Positions 24,536 through 31,826 of a stretch of 48,480 bases of DNA are shown one piece after another. The stretch spans positions 1-48,480 of the forward strand of contig JBIIDH010000013.1 of assembly GCA_044238435.1 (NCBI GenBank). Reading direction: 5' to 3'. A program made the position numbers and the translations under genes. The DNA is from VFMC01 sp044238435 (GTDB taxonomy: Bacteria > Actinomycetota > Acidimicrobiia > Acidimicrobiales > Ilumatobacteraceae). The notes under the pieces were generated by a model that did not search any database, had not been told where the DNA came from, and saw only the letters and a program-made list of their open reading frames with translations. Each line of letters opens with the position of its first letter. Position 1 is the first letter of the stretch.

Positions 24536-25873
24536 ATGACCCCCGACCCCATCGACGCCCGCTTCGATCGGTCCGTTCCTGTGCCAGCGGGCCGCGACGG
24601 CGAACTCGGCTCGTTCCAGCAGGGTGCCGTTGTGCAGTTGCTGAGCGCCGACCCCGTCGCGGTCGACGCAGTCGTGCTCGAGTTGCACCCTGCGCTGGTG
24701 ACGGTGAGCACCACCCACATCGCTGCCACCGACGGCGATGTCGCCTGGTCGTGGTCGGTCGCGGAGATCGAGCGCGTCGTGCACGGCGCGGCCGAACCGT
24801 GGAGCGTCATCGTCGTGCCCGACATCGCCGACTTCGGCGTGTCGGTGCCCACCGAGTACGTCGCCGAGTTCCGCCGCGCGATCGGGTCGATCGCCGGCCT
24901 CGAGGTGGAGCACCAGGAGGGGCGGCACCCCGCGGTGCCCGAGCCCATCGTGGTGACGGCCCTCGATGCCCCGGCATTCCCCATCACCGAGCCGGTGCCC
25001 GTGATCGAGCCCCTGTTGCTGCCACCGCCTCCGCCTCCGACACAGGTCCAGGCGCAGGTCCCGGCTCGGGTCGGTCTGTCGCTCGGCGGGCCCACCTCGC
25101 TGGCCGGTCTCGATGCGCGCGACATCTCCGCCTGGTTCGGTCCGCGTCAGGTGCTCGACCGTGTGTCGTTGCAGATGCCTGCCGGTGAGGTGACGGCGCT
25201 GATCGGCCCCTCGGGCTGCGGCAAGTCGACGTTCCTGCGCATCCTCAACCGGATGCACGAGATGATCCCGTCGGCCTCGATGGCCGGTGAGGTGCTGCTC
25301 GACGGCCACGACGTGTACGACCGAAACCGGAAGCTCACCGACGCGCGGCGCGAGATCGGCATGGTGTTCCAGAAGCCGAACCCCTTCCCGGCGATGTCGA
25401 TCTACGACAACGTCATCGCCAGCCTGCGCCTCACCGGGGTGAAGGCGAGTGCCTCGGTGAAGGACGATCTCGTCGAGTCGTGCCTCACTCGCGCGGGCCT
25501 TTGGAACGAGGTGCGCGACCGCCTCCGCCAGCCCGGTGGTGGATTGTCGGGTGGCCAGCAGCAACGTCTGTGCATCGCCCGCGCGCTGGCCATCCGGCCG
25601 CGTGTGCTGCTGATGGACGAGCCGTGTTCGGCACTCGACCCCACATCGACGCGGCGCATCGAGGAGACCATCATGCAACTTGTTGCAGAGGTGACGATCG
25701 TGATCGTCACCCACAACATGCAGCAGGCCGCGCGTGTGTCGAACCGGTGCGCGTTCTTCCTGGCAGAGCAGGGTACGCCCGGGGTGATCGTCGAGCACGG
25801 ACCGACCGCTGCGATGTTCGGTTCGCCGCAGGATCCGCGCACGTTCGATTACGTGAACGGTCGCTTTGGCTGA
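24536..25873 (+). CDS. pstB: Phosphate ABC transporter ATPase PstB with N-terminal extension
   Basis: A 445-aa protein. Residues 195-445 are a complete PstB: FGPRQVLDRVSLQMPAGEV, Walker A GPSGCGKST (224-232), VFQKPNPFPAMSIYDNV, signature LSGGQQQR (337-344), Walker B VLLMDEP (357-363) and switch His393. PstB is normally about 250-280 aa. The extra 190 residues hold a soluble alpha/beta-looking domain (VVQLLSADPVAVDAVVLELH to IGSIAGLEVEHQ), then a Pro-rich linker (LLLPPPPPPTQ). I do not recognise that domain. AGGAG lies 9 nt before ATG 24536, confirming that the extension is translated. A 34-bp gap follows the pseudo-sortase gene. Confidence 0.93.
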   Translation: MTPDPIDARFDRSVPVPAGRDGELGSFQQGAVVQLLSADPVAVDAVVLELHPALVTVSTTHIAATDGDVAWSWSVAEIERVVHGAAEPWSVIVVPDIADFGVSVPTEYVAEFRRAIGSIAGLEVEHQEGRHPAVPEPIVVTALDAPAFPITEPVPVIEPLLLPPPPPPTQVQAQVPARVGLSLGGPTSLAGLDARDISAWFGPRQVLDRVSLQMPAGEVTALIGPSGCGKSTFLRILNRMHEMIPSASMAGEVLLDGHDVYDRNRKLTDARREIGMVFQKPNPFPAMSIYDNVIASLRLTGVKASASVKDDLVESCLTRAGLWNEVRDRLRQPGGGLSGGQQQRLCIARALAIRPRVLLMDEPCSALDPTSTRRIEETIMQLVAEVTIVIVTHNMQQAARVSNRCAFFLAEQGTPGVIVEHGPTAAMFGSPQDPRTFDYVNGRFG

Positions 25874-25886
25874 GCGTGAGACGACG

Positions 25887-25939
25887 TCCGGGTGAACACT
25901 CGGCGACCACCCTCGGTGTTCATGTTTGCTCAATCTTGA
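25887..25939 (+). promoter_or_regulatory. Second PHO-box-like site
   Basis: GTTCATGTTTG (25918-25928) and CTCAATCTTGA (25929-25939) are adjoining 11-bp units like those at 12784. Upstream, 25887-25897 read on the minus strand gives GTTCACCCGGA, a close match to one PhoP unit. As a result TGAACAC (25893) and GTGTTCA (25916) form an inverted repeat. A weak -10 (CAAGTT, 25943-25948) may follow. The gap ends with AAGGGA, 15 nt before ATG 26016. Confidence 0.4.
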
Positions 25940-26015
25940 CGACAAGTTGCCCTGTCATGGTGGCGCCCGACGGAGCACAGGGCTTCGCCACACCGAAGGG
26001 AACAGTCACACCGCC

Positions 26016-27236
26016 ATGTTGACCTCGAAGACCAAGAAGGCGTTGGCCCTTGGCCTCGCCGCCACTGCACTCGGAGCCGGTCTGATGACCGGTTCAGCGA
26101 GTGCTGACCCCGCGCAGCTGAACGCGCTCGTGGGCGTCGGCTCCGACACCACCCAGGACGTGATGAACGCCCTCTCCGGCCGTTCGAACGGCATCTTGTT
26201 CACCCCGCTGATGAGTAGCGCTGCCACCGGTGGCCGGCAGATCATCTCGTTCGACGCCACGGCCGCGACCGCGGGTGCGGGCGACAACTGCATCACCACC
26301 AAGACCGGTGCTCCCAGCTTCACCCGTCCCAACGGCTCGACCGGTGGCCGCAAGGCGCTCAGTCGGGCGATCGACGGCACGAAGTACGGCAGCGCCGAGT
26401 GCGGTGGCGTGAAGGACGTCGCCGGCCTCGTCGACTTCGCCCGCTCGTCGTCGGGCCCCTCGTCGGGCGACACCGGTACCGACCTCACCTACATCCCGTT
26501 CGGTCGCGACGGCATGAGCTTCGCCTACTACCGCAAGAACGGCGCTCCGGTCACCTCGCTCACCCGGGCCCAGATCACGTCGCTGTTCACCACCGGCCCG
26601 CAGACCATCGACGGTGTGCGCATCGTGCCGTGCGGCATCCAGACCAACTCGGGCACCTTCCAGTTCTGGAACACGGTCACCACCGCGACCACGACCCAGG
26701 AGAACACGGCCACGACGCTGTGCAACAACCTGCTCGGCAGCGGTGTGCGTGCCCAGGAGAGCGACGGCCCGGCGCTCGCCGCCCGCGGTGAGGCGCTCGC
26801 CCTCGTCGCCGGTGAGGAGAACAGCCAGGTCGTCATCGGCTTCTCGGCCGGCCAGTACATCGCCCGCAGCAACGGCTTCGCCAGCCCGGCCCCCGGTGCC
26901 GGCGTGGGTCTCGGTTCGATCAGCAACAACGGGTCGGGTGCCAACCTCGGCAACCCCGTCACCGGCACCGCTCCGAACCTCGCACCCAGCAGCACGTTCT
27001 TCAACGACACCGTGTTCGGTCGCCGGGTCTACAACGTGTTCCCCACCGCGGTGATCAACGGCCCGGGCAACGCCGACCTGAAGAACCTGTTCGTCGACAC
27101 CGACCCCACCGCCGGCAACAACGCAGTCATCTGCAACGCGCCGTACACCACCACCGTTCAGACGCTGGGCTTCCTGTCCTCGTCGGACTGCGGCTCGACG
27201 ACCCTCAAGGGCAGCCTCATCGCTGGCCAGCTCTGA
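26016..27236 (+). CDS. Secreted PstS-like substrate-binding protein
   Basis: A 406-aa exported protein: signal peptide (1-29, ending SASA-D), then a periplasmic-binding fold. Ligand-loop motifs resemble PstS: VGVGSDTTQDVMN, RPNGSTGGRKAL, LVDFARSSSGP, YIPFGRDGMSFAYYR and IVPCGIQTNSGTFQFW. No lipobox or membrane anchor is present, so it is either free or held by another protein. It is the third PstS-type protein in the cluster, and the only soluble one. A 142-bp gap with a PHO-box-like site separates it from pstB, so it may have its own promoter. The ligand, probably phosphate or a phosphate ester, is inferred. Confidence 0.78.
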   Translation: MLTSKTKKALALGLAATALGAGLMTGSASADPAQLNALVGVGSDTTQDVMNALSGRSNGILFTPLMSSAATGGRQIISFDATAATAGAGDNCITTKTGAPSFTRPNGSTGGRKALSRAIDGTKYGSAECGGVKDVAGLVDFARSSSGPSSGDTGTDLTYIPFGRDGMSFAYYRKNGAPVTSLTRAQITSLFTTGPQTIDGVRIVPCGIQTNSGTFQFWNTVTTATTTQENTATTLCNNLLGSGVRAQESDGPALAARGEALALVAGEENSQVVIGFSAGQYIARSNGFASPAPGAGVGLGSISNNGSGANLGNPVTGTAPNLAPSSTFFNDTVFGRRVYNVFPTAVINGPGNADLKNLFVDTDPTAGNNAVICNAPYTTTVQTLGFLSSSDCGSTTLKGSLIAGQL

Positions 27237-27293
27237 CCCGTGGCTCGCCACTCGACGATCAACACACCTCTCGTACAAAGGACGAACCACATC

Positions 27294-29159
27294 ATGCGTA
27301 GAACCAACCGCCTGACCAAGATGGCCGCCGTGGCCGCAGCACTCGCTGCAGCCGCATCGGTCGCCCTGGTCACCACCTCTGCCTCGGCACTGCCGGGCGG
27401 CACCGCTCCGACGGGCGGCCAGAACCTGGCCCCCTCGTCGGGCAATGCCAGCTCCAACTATCAACTCACCCTCACCGCCGGCAGCAACACCTGCCCGGGC
27501 GACGGAATCGCCGGCTACAAGTGGACCACCTACATGGTGCCCGCCTCGGTCGACGCGGCGACCCTCACCTACAACTCGGGCGGCCCGATCGCCCCGAGCG
27601 GTGTCACCTTCGCCCAGCCGCTGTTCTCGTCGGCCGGTTCGCCGCAGGTGTCGAAGAGCCCGGGCCTCGGCGACGGTCTCATCAGCGGTATCCCGGCCAA
27701 CTACAGCTTCTCCGCCATTGCATCGCTGCCGGTGCCCAACGGTGAGTACAAGATCGGCTACGCCTGCACCAAGGACGGCCAGACCGAGCGGTACTGGCAG
27801 ACCTCGATCACCGTGTCGAACTCGACCGGCTCGGGCTTCGACTGGGTGAAGGGCGTCAAGCCCGTCGCCCCCGTCCTCGCCAGCCCGCTGACGGTCGACA
27901 ACGCCACGGTCAACGGCACCTTCACCCACGCGGCGTCGGATCCGTCGACCACCGGTTACACCGTCACCGCAGTGCCCGCCGCCGGCACGACCGTCACCAA
28001 GGCGCTGGCCGCCGGCTCGACGTCGTTCTCGCTCACGGCTGCCGATGGCGTCGTGAACGGCACCACCTATGCCGTCACGGTGAAGGCCACCAACAGCATC
28101 GGCGACAGCCCTGCCTCGAACAGCGTGACCAGCCCCACGGTTGCCCCGCCGGCTCGTCCGGCAGTGACCAACCTGGTCGCCACGCCCGGTATCGAGCAGG
28201 TGGGCATCACCTGGACCGCCCCCACCGGCCCCGCGCCGACGGGCTACTCCATCGCCGTCACGGCAGGTGGCACGCCCATCGCCGGCTCGCCGTTCACGGC
28301 CGCCGCTGGGGCGACGAGCTTCACCCGCGCCGGTCTCACCGCCGGCACCGCCTATGTGTTCACCGTGACGCCTACCCACGATGCACCGTTCGTGGCCGGC
28401 TCGGCCTCGACGGCTCCGTCGGTGCCGTTCCCGAACAACATCCTGGTGCAGGACATCACCGTCACCCGTCCCGTGGGTGCCCTGGTGCTGACCCAGCGCT
28501 GCGGTGTGTACGGCCCGCTGGCCGACGCCTCGGACGCCTTCTTCGGCTCGCTGCCGGCTCTGGCCGCCAGCCCCGCAGCGGCTGCCAACGGTGCCGGTGG
28601 CGCCTACGGCACCAACCCCGGCGGCACGGCCCCCATCTACAGCGGCTCGGCCGACCCCAACTTCAGCGAGTACCCGTACCCGGTCGACGCCAACGGCGTG
28701 CCGAACCCGAACTATCCCACCAACTGCGGTGTGAACCTCGGCATCGGCTCGCTGATCACGTCGGGCGACCGTGCGGGTCAGTACTTCACCGCAACGGGCC
28801 GGATCAACCAGATCACCGTCGTCGACACCCGCGACACCGATCCGGGCTGGACCCTCAACGGCACGATGAGCAACTTCGTGAACGGGTCCGACTCGTTCAG
28901 CGGCAACTACCTCGGCTGGAACCCTCAGGTCACCGACGACAGTGACGCCACGCTCGCCGGCTACAACCAGACCGTCACCGCCGGTGGCGCCCTGGCTCCG
29001 GCCCTGAGCACCGGCCTGGCCACGGCCAAGCCGTTGGCCTCGGCACCGGCCGCCAGCGGCCTCGGCATCGCCACGCTCGACGCCCGCCTGAAGCTGTTCA
29101 TCCCGGTCACCGCCAAGAACGGCACCTTCACCGGGACGCTGACGTTCACCACGATCTGA
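27294..29159 (+). CDS. Secreted multidomain surface protein: two-cysteine domain, two FnIII, WxL-like end
   Basis: A 621-aa exported protein. A signal peptide (about 1-31) precedes the two-cysteine domain (35-175), nearly identical to that at 22592: NTCPGDGIAGYKWTTYMVPA, then YKIGYACTKDGQTERYWQTS. Two fibronectin type III modules follow at about 185-275 and 280-375 (ITWTAPTGPAPTGYSIAV). The C-terminal 240 residues end in LKLFIPVTAKNGTFTGTLTF, recalling WxL domains, which bind peptidoglycan without covalent links; WxL itself is not strictly conserved. AAAGGA lies 10 nt before ATG 27294. The next gene is DUF916-like, the usual WxL partner, which supports the reading. Confidence 0.72.
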   Translation: MRRTNRLTKMAAVAAALAAAASVALVTTSASALPGGTAPTGGQNLAPSSGNASSNYQLTLTAGSNTCPGDGIAGYKWTTYMVPASVDAATLTYNSGGPIAPSGVTFAQPLFSSAGSPQVSKSPGLGDGLISGIPANYSFSAIASLPVPNGEYKIGYACTKDGQTERYWQTSITVSNSTGSGFDWVKGVKPVAPVLASPLTVDNATVNGTFTHAASDPSTTGYTVTAVPAAGTTVTKALAAGSTSFSLTAADGVVNGTTYAVTVKATNSIGDSPASNSVTSPTVAPPARPAVTNLVATPGIEQVGITWTAPTGPAPTGYSIAVTAGGTPIAGSPFTAAAGATSFTRAGLTAGTAYVFTVTPTHDAPFVAGSASTAPSVPFPNNILVQDITVTRPVGALVLTQRCGVYGPLADASDAFFGSLPALAASPAAAANGAGGAYGTNPGGTAPIYSGSADPNFSEYPYPVDANGVPNPNYPTNCGVNLGIGSLITSGDRAGQYFTATGRINQITVVDTRDTDPGWTLNGTMSNFVNGSDSFSGNYLGWNPQVTDDSDATLAGYNQTVTAGGALAPALSTGLATAKPLASAPAASGLGIATLDARLKLFIPVTAKNGTFTGTLTFTTI

Positions 29160-29178
29160 TCGGGACGACCTCCCGATC
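29158..29178 (+). terminator. Hairpin overlapping the stop of the surface-protein gene
   Basis: GATCGGGA (29158-29165) and TCCCGATC (29171-29178) form an 8-bp perfect stem with a 5-nt loop. It lacks a T-tract; a weak terminator or 3' stabilising hairpin is likely. Confidence 0.4.
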
Positions 29179-29202
29179 GGGGTAACAACCACAACCACCG
29201 AA

Positions 29203-29242
29203 CCGATGGTGCGGGGCGACGCCACTCGTCCCGCACCATCGG
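29203..29242 (+). terminator. 13-bp hairpin before the DUF916-like gene
   Basis: CCGATGGTGCGGG (29203-29215) pairs perfectly with CCCGCACCATCGG (29230-29242) across a 14-nt loop. No T-run follows, so partial termination or RNase protection of the abundant upstream message is plausible. Confidence 0.45.
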
Positions 29243-29269
29243 CCAGGTCGCTCACGAGGACCACTCCTG

Positions 29270-30385
29270 ATGACTTCGATCCACCGCAGCATTCGTCTGG
29301 CCGCCGCCTTCGCGGTGGCCTTCCTCGCGTCCGGGGCCGCGGCCGCTTCGACGACGTCGGCCGGCCCGATGTCGGCCTCGGTACCGCCCCCCGTTCCCAC
29401 TCCCGAGTCGACGGTGGAGGAGGGTGAGCTGCCCGAGGTGGTGGAGAGCTGGTCGTTGGCGCCCGCCGGTTCGCTCGACGGCGATCAGGCCGGTAACCGG
29501 CCCGACCTGTCGTACCTGGCTGCACCCGGCACCGTCATCGACGACGCCGTCATCGTCTACAACTTCGGCAACGTGCCGATGAACTTCCGGATCTACGCCA
29601 CCGATGCGTTCAACAACGACGAGGGGCAGTTCGACCTGCTGCCCGGCGACCAACCGCCCGTCGGTGCCGGTTCGTGGGTCACCGTGGCGCAGGAGAACAT
29701 CAGCCTGCTGCCCGGCAAGCAGGCCACCATCCCCATCACCGTCCGGGTGCCCCTCGACGCCGCCCCCGGCGACCATGCCGGTGCCGTCGTGGCGTCGAGC
29801 GTGTCGGTGAGCGACAACGGCGACGGCCAGGTGGTGAACGTCGACCGGCGGACCGGCACCCGCCTCTACATCCAGGTGAGCGGTGAGTTGACACCCGAAC
29901 TCGCACTCGCCGGTGTGCAGAGCGACTACCGCCAGGCGCTGAATCCTTTCGGTGGCAGCGCCGAGGTGACCTTCCGCGTGGAGAACCGGGGCAACATGCG
30001 CCTCGGGGGAACTCCCACCATCTCCATCGCCGGACCGTTCGGTCTGGGCGAGCGCACGCTGGTGCTCGATGAACTCGTCGAGTTGTTGCCGGGCGAGGAC
30101 GTCACCGTCACGGCGACGGTCGACGACGTGCCCGCACTGCTCCTCGAGTCGGTGAAGGTGTCAGTCGAGCCGCCTGCTGCGGCGCAGGCGGCAGGTGCAG
30201 CCACGGTGGTGGGCACCGACCGCATGTTCGCGCCGCCGGTGGCACTGCTGCTGTTCCTGCTCGCCGGACTGTTCGGCATGCTGGCCTGGCGGGCGTACCG
30301 CCGCCATCGCGGCGATGCTGCGCCATACGGCGACCAGTCGGGTGGTGACCCGATCGAACGCGATCGGGAACCACAGCCCGTATGA
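29270..30385 (+). CDS. WxL-interacting-protein-like (DUF916-like) membrane-anchored protein
   Basis: A 371-aa exported protein: signal peptide (1-26), a long extracytoplasmic part, one helix near the C-terminus (about 325-345) and a basic, charged tail. It follows the DUF916 pattern: APGTVIDDAVIVYNFGNVPM, YATDAFNNDEGQFDLLPGDQ, ISLLPGKQATIPITVRVPLD and APGDHAGAVVASSVSVS. A second Ig-like domain follows (FRVENRGNMRLGGTPTISI). In Firmicutes such proteins bind WxL surface proteins and peptidoglycan. A GAGGA site precedes ATG 29270. The end overlaps the next gene by ATGA. Confidence 0.75.
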   Translation: MTSIHRSIRLAAAFAVAFLASGAAAASTTSAGPMSASVPPPVPTPESTVEEGELPEVVESWSLAPAGSLDGDQAGNRPDLSYLAAPGTVIDDAVIVYNFGNVPMNFRIYATDAFNNDEGQFDLLPGDQPPVGAGSWVTVAQENISLLPGKQATIPITVRVPLDAAPGDHAGAVVASSVSVSDNGDGQVVNVDRRTGTRLYIQVSGELTPELALAGVQSDYRQALNPFGGSAEVTFRVENRGNMRLGGTPTISIAGPFGLGERTLVLDELVELLPGEDVTVTATVDDVPALLLESVKVSVEPPAAAQAAGAATVVGTDRMFAPPVALLLFLLAGLFGMLAWRAYRRHRGDAAPYGDQSGGDPIERDREPQPV

Positions 30386-31293
30386 GTCGACCGTCCCTGT
30401 TTCGGACGAGCGGGTGGTCGGGCCTGCTGGTTGCGGTGACGGTGCTGTGCGGCGCCGGCCCCGCAACTGCTGCCGGCGACGACACCGTCACCGACGGCCC
30501 GGTGGTGAGCCTCGATCGCGACACGGTCGAGCCCGGCGAGCGCGTCGTGGTCACGCTCGACGGTTTCGCCGCTCCGTCGGTGACCATCGAGGTGTGCGGC
30601 AACGAGGCGCGGCGGGGTTCGTCCGACTGCAACATGGCGGCCAGTGAGGGGCTGCGCATCGACGCGGGTGATGAACCCACGGTGGTGCAGATGCCCATCG
30701 CCGCGCCGCCGGTCGACTGCCCCTGCGTGCTACGCGTGTCGAGCCGCGCGACCGGCGAGTTGGCCATCGTGCCCGTGGCGCTCACCGGGCACCCGGTGGG
30801 ACCGGTGGTGGAGGGTCCGTCGCTCGAGGGACTGGTCGACATCACCATCACGGCCGCCGAGGCACCGGCGGGCCTGGTGGCCACCGTGCGCGCTGCGCTC
30901 GGCGGCCCCGCGCCGTATGCCGTCACGGTGTCGGTGCGGAACCGCTCGGTCGAAACGCTGCGGGCCGCGCGTGTGTCGGCACTGGCCCAACGTTCGGCTA
31001 CCGACACAGTGGCCGTCATCGACTTCGACCAGCCGGGTCCCATCCTGCCGGGGCAGACCTGGCGCCAGACGGTGACGGTGACGGTTCCGTCGCCGTCGTT
31101 CGGAACCGTCACCTGGAACGCCTCCGTCGCGGGGGCGGGCCCCACCGTGAAAGCGACACAGGCGACGCACCACCAGCCGGTGCTGCTGGTCGTGCTGCTG
31201 ATGGTGCTGGTCGTGCTGGTGGCTGCGGTCGTGCTGCGCCGACTGGTGCGCCGCCGCGCCCAGCGCGGGGCGGGGGTGCTCGCCGCCGCCTAG
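30382..31293 (+). CDS. Membrane-anchored extracytoplasmic protein, unknown function
   Basis: A 303-aa exported protein. A signal peptide (about 1-31) is followed by an Ig-like beta domain with four Cys, two in IEVCGNEARRGSSDCNM and two in VDCPCVLRVSS, reminiscent of the neocarzinostatin-like fold. A second beta domain spans about 145-255. A strongly hydrophobic helix (about 258-283) and the tail RRLVRRRAQRG anchor it. It is coupled to the DUF916-like gene by ATGA and is probably part of the same surface complex. No family can be named with confidence. Confidence 0.65.
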   Translation: MSRPSLFRTSGWSGLLVAVTVLCGAGPATAAGDDTVTDGPVVSLDRDTVEPGERVVVTLDGFAAPSVTIEVCGNEARRGSSDCNMAASEGLRIDAGDEPTVVQMPIAAPPVDCPCVLRVSSRATGELAIVPVALTGHPVGPVVEGPSLEGLVDITITAAEAPAGLVATVRAALGGPAPYAVTVSVRNRSVETLRAARVSALAQRSATDTVAVIDFDQPGPILPGQTWRQTVTVTVPSPSFGTVTWNASVAGAGPTVKATQATHHQPVLLVVLLMVLVVLVAAVVLRRLVRRRAQRGAGVLAAA

Positions 31294-31295
31294 CC

Positions 31296-31322
31296 GTCAA
31301 GGAATCGTCAAGCCACGTCAAG
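31296..31322 (+). promoter_or_regulatory. Triple GTCAAG direct repeat
   Basis: GTCAAG occurs at 31296, 31307 and 31317 (spacing 11 and 10 bp), on one helical face, starting 2 bp after the previous stop. Likely a response-regulator-type operator ahead of the gene at 31384. Confidence 0.45.
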
Positions 31323-31383
31323 GCTTCACCGCCCCCGGTCGATGAACAGGGTGCAGGCGAACTCGACGTGACGGGACGGCACC

Positions 31384-31794
31384 ATGAACCTGGCGAAGTG
31401 GCTGGGAGCGGCAACGAGCGGAGTGGTGTGTGCAGGGGTGCTGGTCCTCGGGCCCCTGGCCCCCGCAGCTGCAGAGCAGGCCGTTGCGTCGACGCTGGTG
31501 GAGGATCCGTCGTGCGCCGGGCCGAGCGACGTCGTTCCCGTCGATGCCTCGGTGAACGCTGCACCGGCAGGGGCGGGCCAGCAGATGAGCGTGTCGGTTC
31601 CCGCTGTGGTGATGGTGCGGCTCGATGGCGCCGGAGCGGTGGTGGAAGCAGCGACCAACACCGGGTGCGCACCGCGAGCGGGCGATGCGGTGTACGTGGT
31701 GCAGGCCGACGGTTCGCTGGAGCCCGGAGCCCTTCCCGCCGTCGACTGGGTGGGTGATTTCACCCAGGCCGGCGTGTTCCAACCACAGAGCTGA
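31384..31794 (+). CDS. Small secreted protein, unknown function
   Basis: A 136-aa exported protein. A signal peptide (about 1-30, ending PAAA-E) precedes a beta-rich domain with two Cys, one in EDPSCAGPSD and one in NTGCAPRAGD, that probably form a disulfide. It contains QQMSVSVPAVVMVRLDGAGA, a pattern seen in small actinobacterial surface domains. A GGGACGG site precedes the ATG. A 90-bp gap with a triple GTCAAG repeat separates it from the preceding gene, so it may be regulated on its own. No homologue recognised. Confidence 0.6.
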   Translation: MNLAKWLGAATSGVVCAGVLVLGPLAPAAAEQAVASTLVEDPSCAGPSDVVPVDASVNAAPAGAGQQMSVSVPAVVMVRLDGAGAVVEAATNTGCAPRAGDAVYVVQADGSLEPGALPAVDWVGDFTQAGVFQPQS

Positions 31795-31813
31795 GCGGGC
31801 CGACCCGGCGCGG

Positions 31814-31826
31814 TAGGTTCGCGGCG
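31814..31826 (+). promoter_or_regulatory. -10 element, leaderless isomerase promoter
   Basis: TAGGTT (31814-31819) lies 6 nt before GTG 31826, with no Shine-Dalgarno. Confidence 0.4.

Noticed and set aside
26094..29525. Long open frame (1143 codons) on the minus strand
   Set aside because: It is antisense to three well-supported secreted-protein genes, its translation is low-complexity Gly/Arg/Val-rich, and it is a product of GC-skewed third positions.
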